Of a DNA stretch of 47,904 nt, positions 33,319 through 42,435 are shown piece after piece. Numbering within the stretch: position 1 is the first letter of the stretch; every line of letters starts with the position of its first letter. A program made the translations under genes and the position numbers. This DNA is from Deltaproteobacteria bacterium. Its GTDB lineage: Bacteria; Desulfobacterota; BSN033; WVXP01. Below the pieces are notes generated by a model, which searched no databases, was not told where the DNA came from, and saw only the letters and a list, made by a program, of their open reading frames with translations. Where the stretch lies: assembly GCA_019308905.1 (NCBI GenBank), contig JAFDHF010000024.1:1-47904 (forward strand), given 5' to 3'.

Positions 33319-34121
33319 TAGGAACAACCATGAAAGAGGGAGAAAAGCCCAAATCAATAGTCCCCGCCGAGTTCGACCTGTCTGGAAAGGTGGCCATCGT
33401 CACCGGTGCTGGGAGGGGGATGGGCTATCACATCGCCCTGGCCCTGGGCAGATACGGAGCCGATCTGGTTGTGTGCAGCAGGACCGCTTCTGAACTTGAC
33501 AGGGTCGGCCGTGAGATCCGAGAGCTAGGCCGGCGGGTCTTGATCCATCAGATGGACGTTCGAAAGATCCCGGACGTCCATGCCATGGTCAAGGAGACGG
33601 TAGCAGCCTTCGGCCATATCGATATCCTGGTCAACAACGCGGGGATCAACATCCCCCAGTGGGCGGTGGACGTAACCGAGGAGGCCTGGGACAGCATCAT
33701 GGAGACCAATCTCAAGGGCCTCTTCTTCTGCGCCCAAGCGGTAGGAAAGGTGATGATCGAACAGAAGAGGGGAAAGATCATCAATGTCTCGTCTCAGGCG
33801 GGAAGCGTGGGTCTTTTACAGAGGGCGGCTTACTGTTCAAGCAAGGGGGGAGTCAACCTGCTCACAAAGGTGCTGGCAATCGAATGGGCCCAATACGGTA
33901 TCAACGTCAACGCCATCGGCCCTACATTCATCCAAACCCCTTTCACCGAGCCCATGTTCGAAAAGGAGGGGTTTCGTGAATATGTCTTGGGAAACATTCC
34001 CTTGGGTCGTGTGGGAAAACCCGAGGACGTTGTAGGGGCCGTGATCTATCTCGCATCCGATTCGTCCGATCTGGTGACAGGGCATGTCCTTCTCGTTGAT
34101 GGGGGTTGGACGGCGAAGTGA
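33315..34121 (+). CDS. Short-chain dehydrogenase/reductase (gluconate 5-dehydrogenase-like)
   Basis: 268 residues from GTG 33315, overlapping the previous stop; ATG 33330 is the alternative. Classical SDR motifs: cofactor TGAGRGMGYH, LVNNAGIN, the catalytic Ser in NVSSQAGS, and YCSSKGG with Tyr and Lys. The C-terminal PLGRVGKPEDVVGAVIYLAS and GHVLLVDGGW are family hallmarks. Overall it resembles gluconate 5-dehydrogenase/3-oxoacyl reductase-like enzymes. With the operator upstream, this recalls IdnO in the idonate pathway. Confidence 0.9.
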   Translation: MIGTTMKEGEKPKSIVPAEFDLSGKVAIVTGAGRGMGYHIALALGRYGADLVVCSRTASELDRVGREIRELGRRVLIHQMDVRKIPDVHAMVKETVAAFGHIDILVNNAGINIPQWAVDVTEEAWDSIMETNLKGLFFCAQAVGKVMIEQKRGKIINVSSQAGSVGLLQRAAYCSSKGGVNLLTKVLAIEWAQYGINVNAIGPTFIQTPFTEPMFEKEGFREYVLGNIPLGRVGKPEDVVGAVIYLASDSSDLVTGHVLLVDGGWTAK

Positions 34122-34274
34122 GGCACCGGAGGCCTGTAACCAACGGATCGCATCGAGGACGGAGCCCTCAGGCCTGCGGCCTATTCTCAGAGAAAGGAGG
34201 TGAGGAATTGAGCTTGGAGGAGGGAAAACGGTTGGTACTGCCCAACCCAGCATTGTTTGGAAAGGAGGAGAGCC

Positions 34275-35510
34275 ATGAAAAAGCTCGTGATCGTTCTCTC
34301 TGTTGTGGGCTTGTTCGGTCTGCTGTTGAGCCAATCCTCACCCGCCGAGGAGTTCATCAAGATCGGGGTTGTGAGCCCTGCCAGTGGTAACTACGCGGAT
34401 CACGGCGCCCTCGAACGGAGAGGGATGCAGATGGCGGTGGAGGAGATCAACAAAGCCGGAGGAGTCCTGGGGAAGAAGCTGAAGCTGGTTGTGGAGGATT
34501 CGGAGACCAATCCCCAGGTGGCAGCCAGAAAGGCGAGGCGGCTCATCGAAGGGGAGAAGGTCAAGTACCTCATGGGCGGAGTCAGCAGCTCCGTGGCTAT
34601 TGCCGTAGGAGAGGTTGCCCAGCGATACGGGGTCATCTTCTTTGCGACCAATCAGAACTCCGATACCGTGACGGGTAAGTATGCCCATCGTTGTGTCTTC
34701 CGCGTTCCTCCCAACATGGCCATGGCGCTTCGTGCCCTGGGCCCGTACATCCTCGAAAAGGTCGGCAACAGGTGGTACTTCCTCACCCATGATTACTCCT
34801 GGGGATGGTCCGGCACGAGGTGGGCAAGAAGGGTCCTCAAGGCACACGACGGTGTCGAAGTGGGTGAATCAAAGGTCCCGCTGGGCACGCGCGATTTCAG
34901 CTCTTTCCTGATCAAGGCTAGAGCGGCCAAACCCGATGCCCTGGTCATCACCGTGGGCGGTGTCGACCGGGCTGCCCTCATGGAACAGATCTATGAATTC
35001 GGGATCTACAAGGACATGACCATAGTCCACACCCTTTACGACTACGAAGACGCCTGGGCAGCCGGGCCGAAAAAGAACGTCGGCATTCATGGTACGGAAT
35101 GGTACTATGACATCGACAAGCCCGATGTAAGGGAATTCGTCCGGAAGTACAAGAAGCGGTGGCTCGGCGTGGCCATCCCCGTTCCCACTCAGGATACGGT
35201 GAACGGCTACCTGGCAACCCGCGAGCTGGGCCGGGCGATTAAGAGAGCCGGAACGGAACACGTGGCCGATGTCATCAAGGCCCTGGAGGGCCACGTGATC
35301 CCCGAGAGCGAATCCCTGCGAGACGGCCCGATCACCATCCGTGACTGGGATCACCAGTTCATCTGTTCTTACTACGTGGTGCGCTCGAGAAAACCCTCGG
35401 AGATGCGCGATCGAGCCGATCTGTGTGAAATCGTAAAGTCCGTGCCGGGGGATAAGATCGCAAGAACCAAGGCAGAAAATCCGGTTAAACTGGAACCGTA
35501 CCCAGACTGA
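34275..35510 (+). CDS. livK: Branched-chain amino acid-type ABC transporter substrate-binding protein
   Basis: 411 residues; ATG 34275 lies four to nine bases after AAAGGAGGAG. A signal peptide (MKKLVIVLSVVGLFGLLLSQ, cut near SPAEE) leads into a Leu/Ile/Val-binding-type fold: IKIGVVSPASGNYADHGALE, VVEDSETNPQVAARKARRLI, and FLTHDYSWGWSGTRWARRVL. Such proteins bind many ligands (amino acids, amides, aromatic acids), so the gene name shows type only. A 16-bp-stem hairpin follows before the permease genes, which would favour excess binding protein. Confidence 0.88.
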   Translation: MKKLVIVLSVVGLFGLLLSQSSPAEEFIKIGVVSPASGNYADHGALERRGMQMAVEEINKAGGVLGKKLKLVVEDSETNPQVAARKARRLIEGEKVKYLMGGVSSSVAIAVGEVAQRYGVIFFATNQNSDTVTGKYAHRCVFRVPPNMAMALRALGPYILEKVGNRWYFLTHDYSWGWSGTRWARRVLKAHDGVEVGESKVPLGTRDFSSFLIKARAAKPDALVITVGGVDRAALMEQIYEFGIYKDMTIVHTLYDYEDAWAAGPKKNVGIHGTEWYYDIDKPDVREFVRKYKKRWLGVAIPVPTQDTVNGYLATRELGRAIKRAGTEHVADVIKALEGHVIPESESLRDGPITIRDWDHQFICSYYVVRSRKPSEMRDRADLCEIVKSVPGDKIARTKAENPVKLEPYPD

Positions 35511-35514
35511 GGCT

Positions 35515-35552
35515 GAGACAGCGGGGTTCCTCTAGGGGAACCCCGCTGTCTC
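35515..35552 (+). terminator. Strong hairpin between binding protein and livH (attenuator)
   Basis: A perfect 16-bp stem (35515-35530 with 35537-35552, beginning GAGACAGCGGGG) and a 6-base loop, only five bases after the stop codon; TTCTGTC follows. The T run is weak, so it should give partial termination or protect the 3' end of the upstream message. Confidence 0.7.
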
Positions 35553-35574
35553 TTCTGTCAAGGCAGGAGACGCC

Positions 35575-36435
35575 ATGGAGCTCTTCCTAAGCTACCTCGT
35601 CAATGGTATCGTCAACGGCCTGGTCTATGCCGTTATCGCTCTCGGATTCACCTTGATTCTCGGGGTGATGCAGGTAATCAATTTCGCCCACGGGATCCTC
35701 TTTGCCTTCGGGGCATATTTCTTTTTCTCCCTCAACAGGTACGTGGGATTCTGGCTCGCTCTTGTGATCTCCTCTTTTCTTGTGGGGGTCATGGGGATAT
35801 TGATCGAGCGTCTCGCCATCCGGAGGGTCTACACCAAGAATCCCCTCTTCGGGCTCTTGCTCACCTTCGGGATCGCCATGGCCCTGGAGGAGATGATCCG
35901 GATGGTTTGGGGTAAGCCGGGCCATTCCGTTACAGCCCCGGATTTCATCTCAGGGGTCGTGGACCTGGGGATCATGTACTATTCCAAGTACCGTCTCTTT
36001 CTGGCAGGGCTTTCCGCGCTGCTCATCGTCCTTGTCTGGTTGTTCCTGGAGAAAACCCCTCACGGAGCCATCATCAAGGCGGGCGCACAGGACAGTGAAA
36101 TGGTCATGGCCCTCGGCAAGAACCTCCCCAGGGTGCGCACCCTGGTGTTTGGACTGGGCGCGGCACTGGCCGGCGTAGCAGGGGTAATTGCAGCCCCCAT
36201 ACACAGTATCCGGCCGGTCATGGGAACCTATGTATTAATGCCTGCCTTCGTCATAGTTGTGGTAGGAGGTATCGGCAGCTTCTGGGGAAGCATCATCGGT
36301 GGTTTGATCTTCGGTATATCGACCAGTCTCTACCCCGGCCGATTTACGGACATCATCCCCTACTTCCTGATGACCCTGATTCTGCTGTGGAGGCCGAGAG
36401 GCTTGATGGGGGAGAAAAGCATCTTGGAGGTCTAG
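35575..36435 (+). CDS. livH: Branched-chain amino acid-type ABC permease LivH
   Basis: 286 residues with eight or so hydrophobic helices. FLSYLVNGIVNGLVYAVIAL and GFTLILGVMQVINFAHGILF are LivH hallmarks; the ATPase-docking region is MVMALGKNLPRVRTLVFGLG; VVVGGIGSFWGSIIGGLIFG closes the fold. It pairs with LivM to form the inner-membrane channel. ATG 35575 has a moderate GGCAGGAG ribosome-binding site. The next gene begins two bases after its stop. Confidence 0.92.
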   Translation: MELFLSYLVNGIVNGLVYAVIALGFTLILGVMQVINFAHGILFAFGAYFFFSLNRYVGFWLALVISSFLVGVMGILIERLAIRRVYTKNPLFGLLLTFGIAMALEEMIRMVWGKPGHSVTAPDFISGVVDLGIMYYSKYRLFLAGLSALLIVLVWLFLEKTPHGAIIKAGAQDSEMVMALGKNLPRVRTLVFGLGAALAGVAGVIAAPIHSIRPVMGTYVLMPAFVIVVVGGIGSFWGSIIGGLIFGISTSLYPGRFTDIIPYFLMTLILLWRPRGLMGEKSILEV

Positions 36436-36436
36436 C

Positions 36437-37420
36437 ATGGATGTCGCGGTCCGACCCCGTTACAGGGAAATCCTGGTCAATCCCATGTTTCTGATCACCG
36501 CTCTTTTTGCCGTCTTTCCCTTTGTTCCCTACATCGGGAAGTTCATCTCCATGGGTACTGCGGTAATCATATGGTGCCTCTTTGCCATGGGCTTCAATAT
36601 ACTTCTGGGATACACGGGCCTGCCTTCATTCGGCCACGGGGCTTATTTCGGAATCGGCGCCTACGCCCTGGGCATTACCTTCAAGCACCTGATCCACGGG
36701 CTCTGGATCCCTCTGATTCTGGGAGTCCTGGTAGGCACCCTTATTACGGCCGGTGTGGGCCTGCTGCTCGCAAAGAAGAGGGGAATCTACTTCGCCCTGC
36801 TGACCATCGCCTTCAGCCAGATGTTCTACTTCATCGCCTTCAGGTGGGACGAGGTAACCGGTGGGGAGACCGGCCTCTCGGGAATCGACAGGATGGCCAT
36901 AGGTATTCCCGGCCTATTCTCCATCGATCTTTCGGTCGGCATCAATTACTACTACTTCGTGCTGGTCGTCTTTGTCGTTTCCATGTGGGTCATCTGGAGG
37001 ATAGTCCACTCACCCTTCGGGCGGGTCCTCCAGGCTATTCGTGAAAACGAGGTGAGGACACAATACGTCGGATACAACACCGCTGCATACAAATGGGCCT
37101 CCTTCACCCTCTCGGGCCTGTTTGCAAGCCTGGCCGGCTGCCTGCACGTTCTCTTGCAGAACGCCGCCTTCCCCGAAGTTCTCGAATGGACGAAGTCGGG
37201 CGATGTAGTTATGATGACCCTGTTGGGGGGGGGACTGGTGAACTTTTACGGGTCCATTCTGGGGGCCAGTATCTTCATCATCTTCCGTGACCTTCTCAGC
37301 AGCTTTTGGGAGAACTGGCTGCTCCTTTACGGCTCTCTCTTTGTCCTGATCATCCTCTTCGTACCCACCGGGATCCTTGGTATTCTCACCCAGAAAAAGG
37401 GACGGGCCGTGTTGAAGTGA
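36437..37420 (+). CDS. livM: Branched-chain amino acid-type ABC permease LivM
   Basis: 327 residues, polytopic. FAMGFNILLGYTGLPSFGHG and AYFGIGAYALG match LivM; the region GRVLQAIRENEVRTQYVGYN is the conserved EAA-like loop that contacts the ATPases; LLGGGLVNFYGSILGASIFI ends the core. Forms the heterodimeric channel with LivH. TGGAGG precedes the ATG. Confidence 0.92.
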   Translation: MDVAVRPRYREILVNPMFLITALFAVFPFVPYIGKFISMGTAVIIWCLFAMGFNILLGYTGLPSFGHGAYFGIGAYALGITFKHLIHGLWIPLILGVLVGTLITAGVGLLLAKKRGIYFALLTIAFSQMFYFIAFRWDEVTGGETGLSGIDRMAIGIPGLFSIDLSVGINYYYFVLVVFVVSMWVIWRIVHSPFGRVLQAIRENEVRTQYVGYNTAAYKWASFTLSGLFASLAGCLHVLLQNAAFPEVLEWTKSGDVVMMTLLGGGLVNFYGSILGASIFIIFRDLLSSFWENWLLLYGSLFVLIILFVPTGILGILTQKKGRAVLK

Positions 37421-37430
37421 GGTGATGGTC

Positions 37431-38174
37431 ATGGCAATCTTGGAAACCAGAGATCTGACCAAGAGCTTCGGCGGATTGACCGCTGTGGATCACGTAACAC
37501 TCGCCTTTGAACCTGACTGTATCACCTCGATCATCGGACCCAATGGGGCTGGAAAGACAACGTTTTTCAATCTCATCGGTGGAAGTCTCAAACCCGACTT
37601 TGGGAGCATCTCCTTTGATGGAGAGGATATTACCAACCTCCCCATACATAAGATCGTAAGCAAGGGTATTTCAAGGTCTTTTCAGATACTTAATCTCTAC
37701 GACGAGTTGAGTGTCGAGGAGAATATCTGGATCGGCGTCCAATCTCATCACGGCCATGGCACAGAGTTCTTCTCACCTCTCAGCGGGTTTCCCGCAGTCA
37801 GGGAAAAGACACTCGAAATCATCCAGCTCATCGGCCTTGCCGGCAAAGAGGATGAAACCGTCAAATTCCTTCCTTACGGGGAACGCCGTCTCCTGGAGAT
37901 CGGGCTTTCACTGACATTGGAACCGAAGTTGTTGCTCTTGGATGAACCCATGAGCGGCCTGGGAGTGGACGAGCGGCCCCGAATCCTTCGGTTCATCAAG
38001 AATCTCGCCGACAAGTTGAGCATAATTCTCGTGGAGCACGACATGGAAGCGGTCATGTCGGTCTCAGGGCGTATCGCAGTGATGCACCAGGGAAGGCTCC
38101 TGGCCCAGGGAACCCCTGATGAAATCAAGGGCAATGCGGAAGTCCAGGACGCCTATCTCGGGGAGTTGAGGTAA
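37431..38174 (+). CDS. livG: Branched-chain amino acid-type ABC ATPase LivG
   Basis: 247 residues from ATG 37431, favoured because GAGGTG lies six bases upstream; GTG 37422 and ATG 37425 are in frame. Walker A GPNGAGKTT, ISRSFQILNLYDELSVEENI (Q-loop region), Walker B LLLLDEPMSGLG and the switch histidine in LVEHDMEAVM are all seen. The signature is unusual: LPYGERRLLEIGLSL replaces the normal LSYGxQRxLEIA. It ends with the LivG-type tail AEVQDAYLGE. Confidence 0.92.
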   Translation: MAILETRDLTKSFGGLTAVDHVTLAFEPDCITSIIGPNGAGKTTFFNLIGGSLKPDFGSISFDGEDITNLPIHKIVSKGISRSFQILNLYDELSVEENIWIGVQSHHGHGTEFFSPLSGFPAVREKTLEIIQLIGLAGKEDETVKFLPYGERRLLEIGLSLTLEPKLLLLDEPMSGLGVDERPRILRFIKNLADKLSIILVEHDMEAVMSVSGRIAVMHQGRLLAQGTPDEIKGNAEVQDAYLGELR

Positions 38175-38869
38175 TGCTGACCTTAGAAAAGGTAAACACC
38201 TTCTACGGAGAAGCCCATATCCTCTTTGACATCTCTCTTCAGATCGGCCAGGGCGAGACCGTCTGCCTGCTCGGCCGCAATGGGGCGGGAAAGACGACCC
38301 TGGTCCGCAGCATCATGGGGTTGACTCCGGCCAGGTCGGGCTCCATCGTCTTCAAGGGAGAGGACATCACCCGCCTGCCCCCTTACGAAATTGCAAAAAG
38401 AGGGATCGGCTTTGTCCCTGACACCCGGCGGATCTTCCCGAACCTCTCTGTACGGAGGAATCTGGAGGTGGGAAGAAAAGAAGGAGGACTCAACCACTGG
38501 AGCCTGGAGACGGTCTACGGGCACTTCCCCCAACTCAGGGCACTGGAAGGACAGTACGGGGAGTATCTGAGCGGCGGCGAGCAACAGATGCTCGCCATTG
38601 CTCGAACCCTCATGGGAAATCCCGAGCTGATCCTTCTCGATGAACCCTCTGAGGGACTCGCCCCCAAGATGGTGATGGAAGTCATGAAGATCATCCGGGA
38701 ACTCAAGGAGACCGGTATGAGCATTCTCCTGGTGGAACAGTATTCGACTCTGGCCCTGGGGATGGCCGACAGGAGCTACGTCCTGGACAAGGGACACCTG
38801 ATCCATGAAGGTGACGCCCGGGAGCTCTTTGAGAACCTCGACTTGAGAAAAAAACTGCTGGGTATTTGA
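38174..38869 (+). CDS. livF: Branched-chain amino acid-type ABC ATPase LivF
   Basis: 231 residues; its ATG overlaps the livG stop by one base (TAATG). Walker A GRNGAGKTTLVRS, LSGGEQQMLAIARTLMGNPE signature, Walker B LILLDEPSEGLAP and LLVEQYSTLAL are typical LivF. With LivG it powers the transporter. It ends the importer set; BKACE follows after 181 bp. Confidence 0.93.
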   Translation: MLTLEKVNTFYGEAHILFDISLQIGQGETVCLLGRNGAGKTTLVRSIMGLTPARSGSIVFKGEDITRLPPYEIAKRGIGFVPDTRRIFPNLSVRRNLEVGRKEGGLNHWSLETVYGHFPQLRALEGQYGEYLSGGEQQMLAIARTLMGNPELILLDEPSEGLAPKMVMEVMKIIRELKETGMSILLVEQYSTLALGMADRSYVLDKGHLIHEGDARELFENLDLRKKLLGI

Positions 38870-39050
38870 GGCTTGTGGAAGAGGCCTGTTTCCGGCCCTC
38901 TGACTTTGTCACGATCGACTGCTCTCCGCCGAATCGAGACTCCCAGCGGCCTTTGGGTATCTCTCCGGTTCGATCCACACAGGGAACCTGTTCCACCGAG
39001 GGCTTCTCCAGCTCCCTAGTGGTCACCGCACAAAGTCCGTTGGAGGGGAA

Positions 39051-39977
39051 ATGAAGGAAAAGATCATCATCAATTGTGCGGTTACCGGTTCCATTCACAT
39101 CCCAAGCATGACCCCCTATCTGCCTATCACCCCCGAACAGATCGCCCAGGAGGCCATCGATGCATGCAGTGCTGGCGCCAGCACGGTTCACCTCCACGCC
39201 AGGGACCCCAGGACCGGCCAGCCCACCATGAATCTCGACCTCTTCGGCCGGTTCTGCCGGGAGATCACCGGGAAGAGCGACGTAATAATATGCATCACCA
39301 CAGGCGGTGCTCCCAATATGAGTCCGGAAGAACGCATGGCAGCCGTCGAAAGGTTCAAGCCGGAACTGGCCTCTATCAACATGGGATCGATGAATTTCGG
39401 CCTCTTTCCCTTGATGGAGAGGATCAAGAAATACAAGTGGGAATGGGAGAAGGAGTACCTGGAGGGTTCAAAGGATCTCGTCTTCAAGAACACCTTCCAC
39501 GACCAGGAAAGAATCCTCACAATCATGCATGATAACGGCACCAAACCCGAACTCGAGTGCTACGACATGGCCCACCTCTACAACGCGGCCTACTGGGCGG
39601 ACAAGGGCGTTCTCCATCCCCCTTTCTGGCTGCAGTTTATCCTGGGAATCATGGGAGGCATACAGCCCTCTGTTGAAAACCTGGTCTTCATGAAAAACAC
39701 GGCAGACAGACTCTTCGGCAAAGATTATGTCTGGTCAGCCTTACCAGTGGGCCGTCACGAATTCAATCTCTGCACCGTGGCGGCCATAATGGGGGGCAAT
39801 GTGCGGGTCGGCCTGGAAGACAACATCTATTTGAGCAGGGGAACCCTCGCCCGAAGCAACACGGAAATGGTGGAAAAGATGGTGCGTATCCTCGGAGAGC
39901 TGGGGATGAAACCCGCATCAGCCGAAGAGACACGGAGTATACTGAAACTTAAGGGCAAGCAAGAAACGAGCTACTAG
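39051..39977 (+). CDS. BKACE (DUF849) beta-keto acid cleavage enzyme
   Basis: 308 residues with GGAGGGG just before ATG. The start IIINCAVTGSIHIPSMTPYL, zinc-binding HLHAR (H47, H49), GMxSINMGSMNFG-like region (here ASINMGSMNFGLFPLM) and GLEDNIYLSRGTLARSN with the third metal ligand are hallmarks of 3-keto-5-aminohexanoate cleavage enzyme relatives. They condense a beta-keto acid with acetyl-CoA and release acetoacetate plus a new acyl-CoA. The side chain specificity is not readable. Following three dehydrogenases and an importer, it would cleave the keto acid produced from the imported compound. Confidence 0.9.
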   Translation: MKEKIIINCAVTGSIHIPSMTPYLPITPEQIAQEAIDACSAGASTVHLHARDPRTGQPTMNLDLFGRFCREITGKSDVIICITTGGAPNMSPEERMAAVERFKPELASINMGSMNFGLFPLMERIKKYKWEWEKEYLEGSKDLVFKNTFHDQERILTIMHDNGTKPELECYDMAHLYNAAYWADKGVLHPPFWLQFILGIMGGIQPSVENLVFMKNTADRLFGKDYVWSALPVGRHEFNLCTVAAIMGGNVRVGLEDNIYLSRGTLARSNTEMVEKMVRILGELGMKPASAEETRSILKLKGKQETSY

Positions 39978-41458
39978 AGATGCCTCTCCATGTTACCGCG
40001 GGAGGCTGGTAGGTTAGTTTCTGAGCCTCTCTGCCTATCGCCGAGGTAATCCAAGATCCTTTCCGCTGCCTGTTCCCCTTCGTGGATGCAGTCGCTGATA
40101 CCCACTCCCCGGTAGGCACACCCCGTCAGGAATATCCCCGGATGACGCGAGATCAGCTCTTGGATCCGGGCCACCCGCTCCAGGTGTCCCAGAGTGTACT
40201 GCGGCATGGATCTCTCCCACCGATAGACCCTTGTGAATAGGGGCTCGGCTTCTATTCCCATGATCTGCCTCAACTCCTCCCTGCACATGGCCACCATCTC
40301 ATGATCATCGAGGCCGAGGGCAGTCCGGTTTTTTGCCCCACCCACAAAGACCCTGAGAAGGACATGGCCGTCAGGAACACGGTGCGCGAATTTGACCGAA
40401 GTCCACGTGGAGGCCATGATGCTTCTCTTCTCTCTCCGGGGAACCACAAACCCGAATCCATCCAGAGGATGGCTGATCTGGGATCTTCTGTATGCCAGGT
40501 GGACGATAGCCGAAGAGACGTAGGGAATGGTTTGGAGAATGTCGGCCAGGGGCCTGTCTAGGGTCCCCAGGAGGCGGCCGCTCACAAAGGCGGGAGTGGC
40601 CAAGACCAGGGCCTCGGCTTCGAATTTCTCGCCCCCCTCTGTCTCGATGAAGTAATGAGGCGAGCCCTCCGGCCCTCTCCGCCCCAGGGCGGCCACCTCT
40701 TTCCCCAGGAGGACCGAGCCGGAGTTCAGCCTGGCGAGGATAGCCTCCACCAGATCACCCATCCCTTTCTTCAACGTCACAAACATGGTCCTCTCTGGCC
40801 CTTTCCTGTTCTTGACGTACCGGGCGAACTTCTTCCGTCGCACGAGCATGCCGCGGATAAGACTGCCGTACTCTTGCTCCAGCTCGAGGAACCTGGGAAA
40901 TGTCGCCTTGAGGCTCATAGTCTCCGGAACCGATGCATGGATTCCCGCCACCAGAGGTTCGGCGATCTTCTCGAGTGCCTCCCTGCCGAGACGGCGGGAG
41001 ACAAAGTCCGCCAGGCTCTCTTCCCCGTCGCTCTTCCTGGCAGGAATAAAGAGGTCCATTGCCATCCGGATCTTTCCAAAGGGGCTGACAAGACTGCTCA
41101 TAACAAAGGGCATGAAGCTCGTCGGGACCAGAAGCATGAACCCCTCTGGAAGAGCATGGAGTCTGCCCCGCCAGAGGATAAAGGTCCGGCGGTTCTCGCT
41201 GGTATTCAGGAGCTCGTCTTCCATGCCCAGCCGCTCGCATAGTCTCAGGGCCCATGGCTTCTCCGACAGGAAGCAGTCGGGCCCCCCCTCGAGAATGAAA
41301 TCCCCCATCCTCTCGGTAAGAATCGATCCACCCGGATGAGCCTCTTTCTCGATGAGAAAGACCTCGATGGGCGCTCGCCTCTCTCTTATTCTCTCCTGGA
41401 GGAAAAAAGCCGTTGAAAGCCCGGATATCCCCCCACCCACAACCACGACGCGTCTCAA
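39974..41458 (-). CDS. hemG: Protoporphyrinogen/coproporphyrinogen oxidase (HemY/HemG-type flavoprotein)
   Basis: 494 residues. The FAD-binding VVVGGGISGLSTAFFLQERI and the block GGSILTERMGDFILEGGPDC are diagnostic of the flavin-dependent oxidase family. The C-terminal region MPQYTLGHLERVARIQELIS and FLTGCAYRGVGISDCIHEGE is typical. It makes protoporphyrin or coproporphyrin from the porphyrinogen. It overlaps hemH by four bases at the end of the leftward lgt-hemE-hemH operon. This enzyme type normally uses oxygen, so in an anaerobe another acceptor might serve. Its stop faces the BKACE gene with a four-base overlap. Confidence 0.92.
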   Translation of the reverse strand: MRRVVVVGGGISGLSTAFFLQERIRERRAPIEVFLIEKEAHPGGSILTERMGDFILEGGPDCFLSEKPWALRLCERLGMEDELLNTSENRRTFILWRGRLHALPEGFMLLVPTSFMPFVMSSLVSPFGKIRMAMDLFIPARKSDGEESLADFVSRRLGREALEKIAEPLVAGIHASVPETMSLKATFPRFLELEQEYGSLIRGMLVRRKKFARYVKNRKGPERTMFVTLKKGMGDLVEAILARLNSGSVLLGKEVAALGRRGPEGSPHYFIETEGGEKFEAEALVLATPAFVSGRLLGTLDRPLADILQTIPYVSSAIVHLAYRRSQISHPLDGFGFVVPRREKRSIMASTWTSVKFAHRVPDGHVLLRVFVGGAKNRTALGLDDHEMVAMCREELRQIMGIEAEPLFTRVYRWERSMPQYTLGHLERVARIQELISRHPGIFLTGCAYRGVGISDCIHEGEQAAERILDYLGDRQRGSETNLPASRGNMERHL

Positions 41459-42435
41459 AGGGATTTCTCCATCTTCTCACCAATTCCAGGGCCGTTAGCT
41501 CCTGCCTCCTTTTCAAGCCGTTCCAACACTACCTCGGCAAGGGCCCGAATAAACGTGGAGGAATCGTTCAGCGAGGGTGATCTCTCGTACTCCATGCCAA
41601 GGGCCTCTGCATGATTCCTGTACTCTATGTCGAGATCATAGAGTGTCTCCAGATGGTCGGAGACGAAGCCCACGGGAACCACCAAAACACTGGACCGTCC
41701 TTTTGCAGAGAGATCGGTCATAACCTCCGCCACGTCCGGTCCCAACCAGGGTCCCGGCCCTGGTGCCTTACTCTGAAAGGCCAGATGCCATCTCACCTGA
41801 CCGATCCGTTCTGAGACGCCCCGGATTGTTTCAAGGATCTCTTCGACATAGGGATCACCGGCCACGGACATCTCCGGAAGGCTGTGAGCGCTGAAGATGA
41901 TCTCAACCCTCTCCCTGGAATCATGGGCAAAGAGAGAAAGCCCTTCGTTGATCCTCTCTTCCAGGGCTTGGAGAAACAGAGGATGCGTGTGCCATCCCGC
42001 AACGGGCAGCACTTCGAAGCCGGCCTTCCTCTGCTCGACCGCCTCCTTGAGAGCGGTAAAATAGGGTCCCGTGCTGAGTCTCGATCTATGAGGGGTCAGG
42101 GGTAAGGCCGCCAACTTTCGGATACCCCACCCTGCCAGGCGCCCCACCGCATGCTCGACCGAGGGCTCTGAAAAACGCATACCCACGGCTACTCTGATGT
42201 TGCAGCCCCTTCCGGCGAGTTCCGACTCGATAGCCTCTGCCTGTCGCCGTGTGATCTCCGCAAGAGGAGACCCCCCTCCGATGAGCCGGTATTTCTCCTT
42301 GATGGCCGCGACTCTCTCCTCCGGGAGAGGCCTCTTGCCCAGGAATCTTTCAAGAAAATCCTCCACCTCCTCCATCCGTGATGGCCCGCCAAAAGACATG
42401 ACAAGAACCGCGGCATCCGGGCAAAGGTTGCTCAT
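41455..42435 (-). CDS. hemH: Ferrochelatase
   Basis: 326 residues. VLVMSFGGPSRMEEVEDFLE at the start, RPLPEERVAAIKEKYRLIGG, GMRFSEPSVEHAV, and the metal-site histidine in IIFSAHSLPEM are typical. VVPVGFVSDHLETLYDLDIE completes the second site. It inserts Fe2+ into the porphyrin. Four-base overlaps join it to hemE before it and the oxidase after it. Confidence 0.95.
   Translation of the reverse strand: MSNLCPDAAVLVMSFGGPSRMEEVEDFLERFLGKRPLPEERVAAIKEKYRLIGGGSPLAEITRRQAEAIESELAGRGCNIRVAVGMRFSEPSVEHAVGRLAGWGIRKLAALPLTPHRSRLSTGPYFTALKEAVEQRKAGFEVLPVAGWHTHPLFLQALEERINEGLSLFAHDSRERVEIIFSAHSLPEMSVAGDPYVEEILETIRGVSERIGQVRWHLAFQSKAPGPGPWLGPDVAEVMTDLSAKGRSSVLVVPVGFVSDHLETLYDLDIEYRNHAEALGMEYERSPSLNDSSTFIRALAEVVLERLEKEAGANGPGIGEKMEKSL

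Noticed and set aside
31990-33357. 455-codon minus-strand frame opposite the iron dehydrogenase
   Set aside because: Antisense to clear group III alcohol dehydrogenase motifs with operon-style overlaps on the plus strand.
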